Assembly: GCA_016214145.1 (NCBI GenBank)
Contig: JACRPA010000002.1
Location: 985,258 to 1,049,257 of the forward strand
Direction: 5' to 3'
DNA: 64,000 nucleotides
From: Rhodocyclales bacterium
GTDB taxonomy: Bacteria > Pseudomonadota > Gammaproteobacteria > Burkholderiales > Rhodocyclaceae
Positions 44,724 through 52,340 of this stretch are shown in pieces. The notes beneath the pieces were generated by a model. That model was given only the letters and a program-made list of their open reading frames with translations. It did not search any database and was not told the origin of the DNA. A program made the position numbers and the translations under genes. Within the stretch, counting starts at the first letter, position 1, and the number at the start of each line of letters is the position of its first letter.

Positions 44724-46655
44724 ATGCTCAAGCTCATACAAAAAACCCTGCAATGGTTTTTCATGCGCGCCGAAGGCGTCTTCAACGTCGCCTTCGGCGA
44801 CAAGCTGAATCCGCTCTACCACCTCGGCACCATCACGTTCTTCCAGTTCTGGCTGGTCTCGATCAGCGGGCTCTACCTGTACGTCTTCATGGATACGGGG
44901 GTGACGGACGCCTATCTGTCGATGGAGCGGCTCACCCACGACCAGTGGTGGCTGGGCGGCATCATGCGCAGCATTCACCGTTATGCCTCGGACGGCATGG
45001 TCCTCACCATGCTGCTGCACATGGTGCGCCACTTCGCCTTCGACAAGTACCGCGGCTTCCGCTGGTTCTCCTGGGTCACCGGCGTCATCCTCATCTGGCT
45101 GGTGTATATCTCCGGCATCAACGGCTTCATGCTGCCCTGGGACAGGCTGGCGCAGTTCGTCACCGTCGCCACGGCCGAGATGCTCGACTGGATCCCGATG
45201 TTCAGGGGCGCGCTGATCCGCAACTTCATCTTCGAGGGCGCGGTGAACGACCGCCTGTTCACCCTGCTCGCCTTCGTGCACCTCGGCGCGCCGCTGTTCG
45301 TCGTGATGCTGATGTGGATCCACGTGCAGCGCGTGCCGCGCAGCCACGTCAACCCGCCGCGGCCGATATGGATCGCCGTCGCCATCACCATGCTTGCGCT
45401 GTCGCTGATCAAGCCGGTGGTCAGCCAGGGGCCGGCCAATCTTTCCGTCGAGGTCGCTTCCCTCGATTTCGACTGGTTCCTGCTGCCCATCTATCCGTTC
45501 ATTTACGAATGGCCGCTGGAGCGCCTCTGGATGTTCCTGATCGGCGCCAGCGCGCTGCTGTTCTTCGTGCCCTGGCTGCCGCCCAAGTTCCACCGCGGCA
45601 TCAAGTCCGAACTGCTGATCAGCGTGCATCCCGACAACAGGACCGTCAAGGCGCGCTTCGACGAACCGATCCTCGACGCCGGCCTGCGCGCCGAAATCAA
45701 CCTGCCCTACGACTGCCGCAACGGCGGCTGCGGGCTGTGCAAGTGCACGGTGCTCAACGGCGAGGTCGATCCCGGCGTCTACCAGCCCGGCGCGCTGAGT
45801 CCGGCCGAGCGCGCGCAGGGCAAGGTCCTCATGTGCTGCGCCACGCCGCTCTCCGACATCGAGATCGAGTACGAGCCGGAGGTCGCCCTGACGCGCGCCG
45901 CGGCGAAGGAATACGCCGGCACGGTCGCCAGCATGGCGAAACTCACGCACGACGTCATGGGCGTGGTCGTCAAGCTGCCCGCGGGCGAGCATATCTCCTT
46001 CACCGCCGGCCAGTACATCAACATCATCCTCGACGACGGCGAGCGCCGCGCCTTCTCCTTTGCCAGCGCGCCGCACATGGCCCACGACATCGAGCTGCAG
46101 ATCCGCCTGGTGCCGGGCGGGCGCTTCACCAGCCACGTCTTCGAGAAGATGAAGGTCGGCGATGCCATCCGCTTCGAGGGGCCGCTCGGCGACTTCGTGC
46201 TGCGCGAATCGAACCGGCCGATCATCTTCGTCGCCGGCGCCACCGGCTTCGCGCCGGTGAAGAGCATGGTCGAGGATGCCTTCCACCGCGGCCTGCACCG
46301 GCCGATCCATCTCTACTGGGGCGTGCGGCGGCCGGAGGACCTGTACCTCGTCGGCCTGCCCGAGCAATGGGCGCGCGAACACGCCAATTTCAAGTTCGTG
46401 CCGGTGCTCTCCGAACCGCGCCCGGAAGACAACTGGAACGGCCGCACCGGCCTGGTGCACGAAGCCATCCTGCAGGATTTCCCCAGCCTCGCCGGCAACG
46501 AGATCTACGCCTGCGGCTCGGTGAAGATGGTCGAGGCGATCTTCCCGCAGCTCAAGGGCCAGGGCGCCGAGGAAGGCATGTGCTTCTCCGACGCCTTCAC
46601 GATCTCGGCGCGCTCGATGGCCATTCAGGCGCCGGCGGAGGAACCGAAGATTTGA
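44724..46655 (+). CDS. Cytochrome b fused to a [2Fe-2S] ferredoxin and an FAD/NAD(P)H reductase domain
   Basis: The 643-residue protein has a cytochrome b6-like domain (1-290) with H85/H99 and H186/H200, a plant-type [2Fe-2S] ferredoxin (about 295-390; C331, C336, C339 in YDCRNGGCGLCKCTV, and C371 or C372), and an FNR-type reductase (about 395-640) with RAFSFASAPH for FAD, AGATGFAPVKSM and YACGSVKMV for NAD(P). It would carry electrons between NAD(P)H and two membrane b hemes, hence to quinone or a heme-copper partner. This single-chain domain order is unusual. Confidence 0.88.
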   Translation: MLKLIQKTLQWFFMRAEGVFNVAFGDKLNPLYHLGTITFFQFWLVSISGLYLYVFMDTGVTDAYLSMERLTHDQWWLGGIMRSIHRYASDGMVLTMLLHMVRHFAFDKYRGFRWFSWVTGVILIWLVYISGINGFMLPWDRLAQFVTVATAEMLDWIPMFRGALIRNFIFEGAVNDRLFTLLAFVHLGAPLFVVMLMWIHVQRVPRSHVNPPRPIWIAVAITMLALSLIKPVVSQGPANLSVEVASLDFDWFLLPIYPFIYEWPLERLWMFLIGASALLFFVPWLPPKFHRGIKSELLISVHPDNRTVKARFDEPILDAGLRAEINLPYDCRNGGCGLCKCTVLNGEVDPGVYQPGALSPAERAQGKVLMCCATPLSDIEIEYEPEVALTRAAAKEYAGTVASMAKLTHDVMGVVVKLPAGEHISFTAGQYINIILDDGERRAFSFASAPHMAHDIELQIRLVPGGRFTSHVFEKMKVGDAIRFEGPLGDFVLRESNRPIIFVAGATGFAPVKSMVEDAFHRGLHRPIHLYWGVRRPEDLYLVGLPEQWAREHANFKFVPVLSEPRPEDNWNGRTGLVHEAILQDFPSLAGNEIYACGSVKMVEAIFPQLKGQGAEEGMCFSDAFTISARSMAIQAPAEEPKI

Positions 46656-46667
46656 CGGGCACTTCGA

Positions 46668-46755
46668 TACGCCCGCTACGCGGGCTACTCAGTGCGAACG
46701 GAGATATATGAACTACCGTTCGTGCTGAGTAGCGCGAAGCGCGTATCGAAGCATG
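46668..46755. repeat. Intergenic palindrome of the CTTCGATACGC family
   Basis: CTTCGATACGC...GCTACTCAG...GCGAACGG on the left is mirrored by CCGTTCGTGCTGAGTAGC and GCGTATCGAAG on the right, with smaller hairpins nested in each arm. It separates the reductase fusion from the convergent nitronate monooxygenase. Confidence 0.75.
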
Positions 46756-46772
46756 AACGGGGACAAGTGCCG

Positions 46773-48020
46773 TCAATCCGGCAGCGCGACCTTGCCGTCC
46801 TTGCTGAACTGATAGTCGCGGAAGATGTGCTCCGCCGTGAGCAGCTGGTAGCTGCCGTCTTCCAGCTTGCGCGAAGTGTCCTTCAGCCGGTAGGTGTAAT
46901 GGCCGCAGGTCCAGCAGTCGAAGTTGCGCATGTGGGTGCACAGGCAGGTCTTGTCCCACACCGCGATCTTCTTCGCGCCGGGATGCGCCGCCACCTCGCG
47001 GTTGTAGGCGTTGATATAGGCGCAGTTGCCCGACGAATCGAGCAGGTAGCCGTAGGCCTCGCAGTTCGGGCGGATGCCGGCGCCGATGGCCGGGCTGTTC
47101 TTCAGCATGCGCATCGGATAGCCGGTCGGCGAGATGCCGTTGACCTCGATGTCCGCCTCGCTCGCCTTGAAGTACTCCTGCTGCACTTTCGCCGGCAGGC
47201 CGCATTCATCCGACACCGTGAAGCGCGTCGCCACCTGCACGGCGGCCGAGCCGGTTTCCAGGTACGACACCGCATCCGTGCCGGTGAAGATGCCGCCGGC
47301 CGGAATCACCGGGATGTCGAGCTTCTCCTGCCGCAGCCAGTCGAGGACTTCCGTCGTGATGGTGCGCAGGTCGTACTTCATCCAGTCGTCGAGGCCGAAG
47401 CCCAGATGGCCGCCGGCCAGCGGGCCTTCCACCACCACGTAATCCGGCAGCCGGCCGGTGCGCGCGCTCTTGCGCAGGAAGAGCTGCAGGGCGCGCAGGG
47501 AGGAAACGATGATGCCGAGTTTCACGTCGCGGAAGCGCGGATGCTCCTCCATCAGCGCGAAGGAGCCGAGGTGCAGGCCGGCCGCCAGGGTGATGCCGTC
47601 GATGCCGGCATCCAGCGCGGAGGCCAGGCGAACGCGCAGGGTTTCCCGCGGCGCGTTCATGGTGAGCTTCTCCATGCAGTTGATGAAGATCAGCCCCTCG
47701 CCCCGCTTGGCCTCCATGGTCCGGCCGACATGCAGGCGCGTCGCCTCGGCCACGTCGCCCAGGTCGAACTGCACCTGCGACTTGTCCGGATTGGCGACGT
47801 TGTACTTGTAGCGCTTCTGTTTCGCGCTGACGAACTTCGTGTCGAAGCGGCGGTCGGACACCGTCTTGATCATGGCGTCGGAGATGTGGCCCACGCCGCC
47901 CAGCCGCGCCGCCTCCAGCGCCAGTTCCGCCGTGGAGATATCCACGCCCATGCCGCCGATCATGATCGGCACCAGCTCCCGCTTGCCGAGCCGCAGGCGG
48001 AAATCATCCACGCATTTCAT
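46773..48020 (-). CDS. Nitronate monooxygenase-like flavoprotein with Cys-rich C-terminus
   Basis: The 415-residue protein has a TIM-barrel FMN fold: PIMIGGMGVDIS at the start, VVVEGPLAGGHLGFG with the catalytic His, PVIPAGGIFTG and AAVQVATRF for FMN phosphate. Such enzymes oxidise nitronates or act as enoyl-type flavoproteins. The last ~80 residues are unusual: CEAYGYLLDSSGNCAY, then CLCTHMRNFDCWTCGHY, which could bind a metal or Fe-S cluster. The extended form is sometimes annotated as a 2-nitropropane dioxygenase-like protein. The substrate is unknown. Confidence 0.8.
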   Translation of the reverse strand: MKCVDDFRLRLGKRELVPIMIGGMGVDISTAELALEAARLGGVGHISDAMIKTVSDRRFDTKFVSAKQKRYKYNVANPDKSQVQFDLGDVAEATRLHVGRTMEAKRGEGLIFINCMEKLTMNAPRETLRVRLASALDAGIDGITLAAGLHLGSFALMEEHPRFRDVKLGIIVSSLRALQLFLRKSARTGRLPDYVVVEGPLAGGHLGFGLDDWMKYDLRTITTEVLDWLRQEKLDIPVIPAGGIFTGTDAVSYLETGSAAVQVATRFTVSDECGLPAKVQQEYFKASEADIEVNGISPTGYPMRMLKNSPAIGAGIRPNCEAYGYLLDSSGNCAYINAYNREVAAHPGAKKIAVWDKTCLCTHMRNFDCWTCGHYTYRLKDTSRKLEDGSYQLLTAEHIFRDYQFSKDGKVALPD

Positions 48021-48187
48021 TATTGCCCCTGGAGTCCTGCCGTCGGGGTGGACGTCCGCCCCGGCGCAAAGGCGACATTTTACGCCATGCCCGGCGTCTT
48101 CACTGTGAAACGCGCAATATAATGGCGCTCGCCGGCCATGCCGGGAACCGCCCCGGGCGGCCCGCCGATCCCCAGGAGAAAACGACC

Positions 48188-48541
48188 ATGCTCGGCCTCA
48201 CTCCCTTCGACAAGCAGCTCGGCGAAATCGAGCGGGAAATTGTCCTGCGGGGCATTTTTCTCGCGATCGACTGGGCGGATGAAGTCCAGGTCCGGCAACT
48301 CGCGCGCGATGCGCTCGCCTGCCGCATGGACCCCAGCCATCCCGAGTGCCGGCCGACCGACAGAACCCTGCTGGCCCGGCTCGAACTGTTCGGGCTCGCC
48401 CAGCTGATGCTGACGCTCATGCGCCAGAGCGCCCAGGCCGGCATCGAGACCCACGGCGGGCCGGTGTGGAAGGCTTTCGGGCGGGCGCTGTGGCTGGAGG
48501 CGGAAAACCGCCAGCAGGACGACGCCGGCAAAACCGGCTAG
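48188..48541 (+). CDS. Conserved hypothetical protein
   Basis: The 117-residue protein, with an AGGAGA ribosome binding site, is acidic and mostly helical; MLGLTPFDKQLGEIEREIVLRGIFLAIDW starts it, and two Cys occur in ALACRMDPSHPECRPTD. No family was recognised. It overlaps the convergent hydrolase gene by 4 bp. It may be a small helical adaptor; nothing more can be said. Confidence 0.6.
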   Translation: MLGLTPFDKQLGEIEREIVLRGIFLAIDWADEVQVRQLARDALACRMDPSHPECRPTDRTLLARLELFGLAQLMLTLMRQSAQAGIETHGGPVWKAFGRALWLEAENRQQDDAGKTG

Positions 48542-49197
48542 ACGGCCTGCGCTCCCTCGCCGGCTGTCCGCCGCGCGCCGGCAAACCGGACAATGTCCTC
48601 GGCGACGGCGCGGGAATTCATGATGAAGGTGTGCAGCGAAGGCACGGTTTGCAGCGGGATGTCCGCCAGCCGCGTCTCCGCGACCGCCAGCACGCCGTCG
48701 TTCGGCTCGCTGCCGAAGAAGGCATGGCGGCCGCGCGGCCCGCCCGTCCCGGCATAGATCCGGGTCGGCACCGCCGGCAGCGGCAGCGCATCCATGAAGG
48801 GCTGGCTGGCCAGCTTCTGCCCCATCTCCCCCGTGAGCAACCGATAGAGGCGCCGGGGCGCGAAGCGGCGCGCGGCCAGGCTGGCCTGCGTCGGCGGCGC
48901 CAGCAGGAAGCAGGCGACCGGCGGGCGCGCCAGCCTCGGCAATGCGGCGCGCAGCAGGACGGCGCCGAGGGAATGGCCGACGACCACAAAGTCAGTCCCC
49001 GCAGCACGGCGATCGATGAAGCCCCGCAGCCGTCCGACGCAACCCTCCCACCCCTCCAGCGCCGCCGAATAGGCGAACAGGTCGGAGCGCAGCCCGGCGG
49101 CCCGGAGGCGCGCCGCGAGGACCAGCATCGCCGCCGGCGTGCGGCCCATGCCGTGGACGAGAATGGCGCGAAGCGGCTTTTTTGACGGGGCGTTCAT
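48538..49197 (-). CDS. Alpha/beta hydrolase
   Basis: The 219-residue protein has ILVHGMGRTPA near the start (oxyanion region), the nucleophile elbow VVGHSLGAVLL, a likely acid in EPNDGVLAV and the catalytic His in PSLHTFIMN. It is related to lipase/esterase-type hydrolases with unknown substrate. The start MNAPSKK was preferred over an upstream ATG that adds ten residues. It contains a copy of the GCCGT-N10-CTGACTTT motif. Confidence 0.85.
   Translation of the reverse strand: MNAPSKKPLRAILVHGMGRTPAAMLVLAARLRAAGLRSDLFAYSAALEGWEGCVGRLRGFIDRRAAGTDFVVVGHSLGAVLLRAALPRLARPPVACFLLAPPTQASLAARRFAPRRLYRLLTGEMGQKLASQPFMDALPLPAVPTRIYAGTGGPRGRHAFFGSEPNDGVLAVAETRLADIPLQTVPSLHTFIMNSRAVAEDIVRFAGARRTAGEGAQAV
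48988..49010 (-). repeat. Dispersed motif GCCGT-N10-CTGACTTT, copy 8 (in the alpha/beta hydrolase)
   Basis: An exact match on the coding strand, read in the Thr-Asp-Phe frame just before the nucleophile elbow. Confidence 0.85.
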
Positions 49198-49267
49198 GGA
49201 AATGGATGGGGGGAACCTGTTACCCATGTCTCCGGACTTTTTGTTGCCTGTCTCCCCGACCGATCAA

Positions 49268-49741
49268 CTATTGAGCACAAGGGTCCTTGAAAGGATCGTT
49301 TTTCCCATACGGGATTTCAGAAACACAGGCTAGGACAATCTGTGGAGGTGATGAATTTCTCAAGACACGGACCACTGGAAACACCGTCTTATCTCCAACA
49401 ACATAAAGATGATATTCCGCGGTCGAGCTGCCCTTCTTTATTCCGGGGCCAACATGAATGCTCGCGGTCTTGATGCTTCCTGCTTTTGAAAGCACCTCGT
49501 TGTTTGTCTTAACGAAATCCACTACGGATACTGCTTCGTTTTTTGCCCCATATCTCGCGTTTGCATGGAAGGACATGTGGGCAATAGCAACAATAACTAC
49601 GAGCGCAATGGCCGATCGATTCCATACACGATTTTGCAGAGGCGCTGGTAAGACACCTCTTATCGCTACTCCAACAGATGCGCCTGCTAGGGAGATAACC
49701 CCATAGGGTATTAACACCATTAGGAACACGCCGAAGATCAT
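49268..49741 (-). CDS. AT-rich membrane protein of unknown function
   Basis: The 157-residue protein has two N-terminal hydrophobic segments (about 3-30 and 43-58) and a soluble C-terminal domain with two Cys (IVLACVSE and FKDPCAQ). No family was recognised. Codon use is clearly more AT-rich than in neighbours. It follows a 46-codon membrane peptide by 1 bp (TAG-C-ATG), so the two were probably acquired together. Confidence 0.6.
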   Translation of the reverse strand: MIFGVFLMVLIPYGVISLAGASVGVAIRGVLPAPLQNRVWNRSAIALVVIVAIAHMSFHANARYGAKNEAVSVVDFVKTNNEVLSKAGSIKTASIHVGPGIKKGSSTAEYHLYVVGDKTVFPVVRVLRNSSPPQIVLACVSEIPYGKNDPFKDPCAQ

Positions 49742-49742
49742 G

Positions 49743-49883
49743 CTATGCCCCTACTGCTGAGAACATGAAGAAAAATGCTGACAGTATCCCGACAAGCACA
49801 CCCCAAAGAAATCGGTTTGTCAGAAAGGCAACGCCTGCACTTAGGAGAAAGGCGAGAATCATATGAACAAAAGGAGCTTCCAT
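49743..49883 (-). CDS. Small 46-residue membrane peptide
   Basis: MEAPFVHMILAFLLSAG starts a 46-residue peptide with two short hydrophobic segments (about 8-22 and 26-43). It has an AT-rich upstream region and a stop 1 bp before the ATG of the next gene, which supports a real two-gene operon. The overlapping longer frame at 49738-50046 has no such features and is rejected. Confidence 0.5.
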   Translation of the reverse strand: MEAPFVHMILAFLLSAGVAFLTNRFLWGVLVGILSAFFFMFSAVGA

Positions 49884-50198
49884 AATTACTAATACGTAAA
49901 GTAGCCGTCATTAAAAGGTTGCCATTGGTGAATCCGCATATATGGCAACCGCCGGGTATCCCTATCCGGACACCTTCCCTGCATTTTCCCGCTGTCAATA
50001 TACCACCAGGATAATCCCGGGAGCGCCTCGATCCGGTCCGGTGCAACCATGATGTTCCCGCCCTCTCCCCGGCCTTCTCCCGCTCAGGCGGGAGAGGGGG
50101 AAATGCTTATTGAGCATACTCATAAAGCATAGGCTATACTCGCCTTGGCCTCGACAGAAAACCAAAAATCTGGCGCCCCGGCCGCGCGGCACGATGAC
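49884..50198. other. Intergenic region with repeat and promoter
   Basis: About 315 bp without a convincing gene. It holds the AT-rich upstream region of the small peptide, a palindrome TCTCCCGC/GCGGGAGA (50076-50095) of the CCCTCTCCC family, and a sigma70-like promoter for the DUF898 gene. Confidence 0.6.
50110..50140 (+). promoter_or_regulatory. Sigma70-like promoter for the DUF898/M48 operon
   Basis: TTGAGC (50110-50115) and TATACT (50135-50140) are 19 bp apart. Transcription would begin near 50147, so the TTG at 50145 cannot be the start codon. Confidence 0.45.
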
Positions 50199-51308
50199 AT
50201 GAACGCACCTGAACCGGCAACGATCGACATGGCGGCTGCGCCCGCCGAGCTGGCCCTGCGCTTTCACGGCAGGACCGGCGAGTATTTCCGCATCTGGGTG
50301 GTGAATCTCTTTCTCACGCTGGCCACGCTGGGCGTCTTTTCGGCCTGGGCGAAGGTGCGCAAGAAGCGCTACTTCTATTCGCACACGACGCTGGACGGCA
50401 CGCCCTTCCAGTACCTCGGCCAGCCGATCCCCATCCTCAAGGGGCGCATCGTCGCCGCCGCGCTGTTCCTGCTCTACTACTTCACCAGCCATTTCTTCAC
50501 CGCGCTGCTGCCCTACGTGCTGGTCGCCGGCGCGCTGCTGGCGCCGTGGGTGGTGGCCGGCTCGGCGGCCTTCACCGCGCGCTATTCGGCCTTCCGCAAC
50601 ATGACGTTCCGCTTCGACGGCGGCTACCGCGAGGCGTTCAGGGCGGTGACCTTCAGCGGCCTGCTGGTGGCGGCGGCGGTGAGCCTGGGCTACGCCACCT
50701 ACAGCAACAATCCGGTCTTCGCCGGCGCCGCGTTCGGCGTGTTCGGCCTGATCTTTCCCTGGTGGCAGCGGCGCACCAAGGCCTTCATCATCGGCAACAT
50801 GTCCTTCGGCGGAAACAGCGGCGCCTTTGCCGCCACCGGCGGGCAGTTCTTCAAGATCTATTTCGTCGCGGGCCTGATCATGTCGGGCATCGGCGTCCTC
50901 ACGGCGATATTCGGCGGCATCCTGACGGCGGCCTTCAAGAACCAGACGGTTTCCATGGTCGCCTTCCTGGTGCCGATCTACGTGGGCTACGTGCTGGCCT
51001 TCGCCTATGCCCAGGCGAAGATCGGCAACCTGGTGTGGAACAGCACGCAGCTCGGCCCGCTGCGCTTCGAATCCACGCTGAGCGGACGCGGGCTGGCGAA
51101 ACTGTACGTGGTGAATGCGCTGGCCATCCTCGCCACGGCCGGGCTGCTGGTCCCCTGGGCGGTGATGCGCACGCTGGCCTACCGCGTCGCCTGCCTGAAG
51201 GTGCTGCCGGAAGGCGAGCTGACGGAGTTCGCCGGCGCGGAAGGCACGGCCGTACGCGCCACCGGCGCGGAAGTCGGCGAATTCTTCGACCTGGATCTGT
51301 CGCTATGA
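50199..51308 (+). CDS. DUF898 (YjgN-like) membrane protein
   Basis: The 369-residue protein has a soluble N-terminus with FHGRTGEYFRIWVVNLFLTLATLGVFSAWAKVRKKRYFYSHT, the DUF898 hallmark, then about seven membrane segments and repeats of the motif (TKAFIIGNMSFGGNSG). The function is unknown. The start MNAPEPATIDM was chosen because the predicted transcript start excludes upstream options. It overlaps the M48 peptidase gene by 4 bp; this pair recurs in proteobacteria. Confidence 0.88.
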   Translation: MNAPEPATIDMAAAPAELALRFHGRTGEYFRIWVVNLFLTLATLGVFSAWAKVRKKRYFYSHTTLDGTPFQYLGQPIPILKGRIVAAALFLLYYFTSHFFTALLPYVLVAGALLAPWVVAGSAAFTARYSAFRNMTFRFDGGYREAFRAVTFSGLLVAAAVSLGYATYSNNPVFAGAAFGVFGLIFPWWQRRTKAFIIGNMSFGGNSGAFAATGGQFFKIYFVAGLIMSGIGVLTAIFGGILTAAFKNQTVSMVAFLVPIYVGYVLAFAYAQAKIGNLVWNSTQLGPLRFESTLSGRGLAKLYVVNALAILATAGLLVPWAVMRTLAYRVACLKVLPEGELTEFAGAEGTAVRATGAEVGEFFDLDLSL

Positions 51309-52333
51309 ACGGCACGCAAACCCTGCCGGTGACGCATTTCGACGGCCGCCATCCGCTCGGCGCGCCGGCCACGCTGCTGTGGGGCGGGCGCGAGGCGACG
51401 CTCGTCAATGCCATGGTGATGGAACGCTATCCATTGCAGGTGCTGCGCGTCTCGCCGCGCATCGGGACGGCCGACCGCTTCATCGCCCTGCCCGACGGCG
51501 GCCAGTTGCAGTGCGCCGACGGCCCGCTGCTCGACGCCCTGCCCCAGGAAAGCCGCGCGGAGGGCGCGGTGGCCTGGCTGGAACGCAAGTGGGGCGTGGC
51601 GCTCGGCGCGCTGATCGCGCTGATCGTCGGTCTGGCCGCCCTGTACAACTACGGCCTGCCGGTGCTGGCGGACAATGTCGCGGAGCGCGTGCCGATCGAC
51701 TACGAGGTGCGCCTGGGCAGCCATGCCCTGCAATGGCTGGACGGCAACGGCTTCTTCACGCCGAGCAAGCTGGATGCCGCCAAACAGGCCGTCCTGCGCG
51801 ACGGCTTCGCGCGCCTGCGCCGCGGCCTGCCGCAGGAGCAGCACATGCAACTGGCGTTCCGCGCCGCGCCCGGCATCGGGCCGAACGCCCTCGCCCTGCC
51901 CGGCGGCACCATCGTGCTCACCGACGAGCTGGTGGCGCTGGCGAAATCGCCGGAGGAGGCGCTGGCGGTGCTGGCGCACGAGATCGGCCATATCGAGCGG
52001 CGCCACACCCTGCGCCAGCTCGTGCAGGGCTCGATCACGGCGGCCATCGCCGCCACCCTGGCGGGCGACGCGGCGACGATGAGCTCGGCCGTGGCCGGCT
52101 TTCCGGTGCTGCTGGCGCAGACCAAGTATTCGCGGGATTTCGAGGCGGAGGCCGACGACTTCGGCTTCCGCCTCCTCAAGGCCAACGGCATTTCACCGGA
52201 CGCCTTCGCCGACATCATGGCGCGGATGTCCTCCGACGGCTGCGGCGACGCGGAAGAACCCTCCTCCGGCTTCCTGTCCACCCACCCGGTGACGCAGGAA
52301 CGCATCGCCAGGGCGCGGGCGGCGGCGCGGTAG
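51305..52333 (+). CDS. M48 family zinc metallopeptidase
   Basis: The 342-residue protein has one membrane helix (about 97-117) and an M48 peptidase domain with the zinc motif HEIGH in VLAHEIGHIERRH and the third ligand Glu in YSRDFEAEADDFG, plus STHPVTQERI. The N-terminal ~95 residues are a beta-rich domain. Related M48 proteins (BepA, LoiP) act in envelope quality control. It is coupled to the DUF898 gene. Confidence 0.88.
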   Translation: MNGTQTLPVTHFDGRHPLGAPATLLWGGREATLVNAMVMERYPLQVLRVSPRIGTADRFIALPDGGQLQCADGPLLDALPQESRAEGAVAWLERKWGVALGALIALIVGLAALYNYGLPVLADNVAERVPIDYEVRLGSHALQWLDGNGFFTPSKLDAAKQAVLRDGFARLRRGLPQEQHMQLAFRAAPGIGPNALALPGGTIVLTDELVALAKSPEEALAVLAHEIGHIERRHTLRQLVQGSITAAIAATLAGDAATMSSAVAGFPVLLAQTKYSRDFEAEADDFGFRLLKANGISPDAFADIMARMSSDGCGDAEEPSSGFLSTHPVTQERIARARAAAR

Positions 52334-52340
52334 TTCCAGG

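Noticed and set aside
49738..50046. A 102-residue protein before the AT-rich gene
   Set aside because: The overlapping 46-residue peptide has better start, hydrophobicity and spacing; this frame is Arg/Ser/Cys-rich without features.
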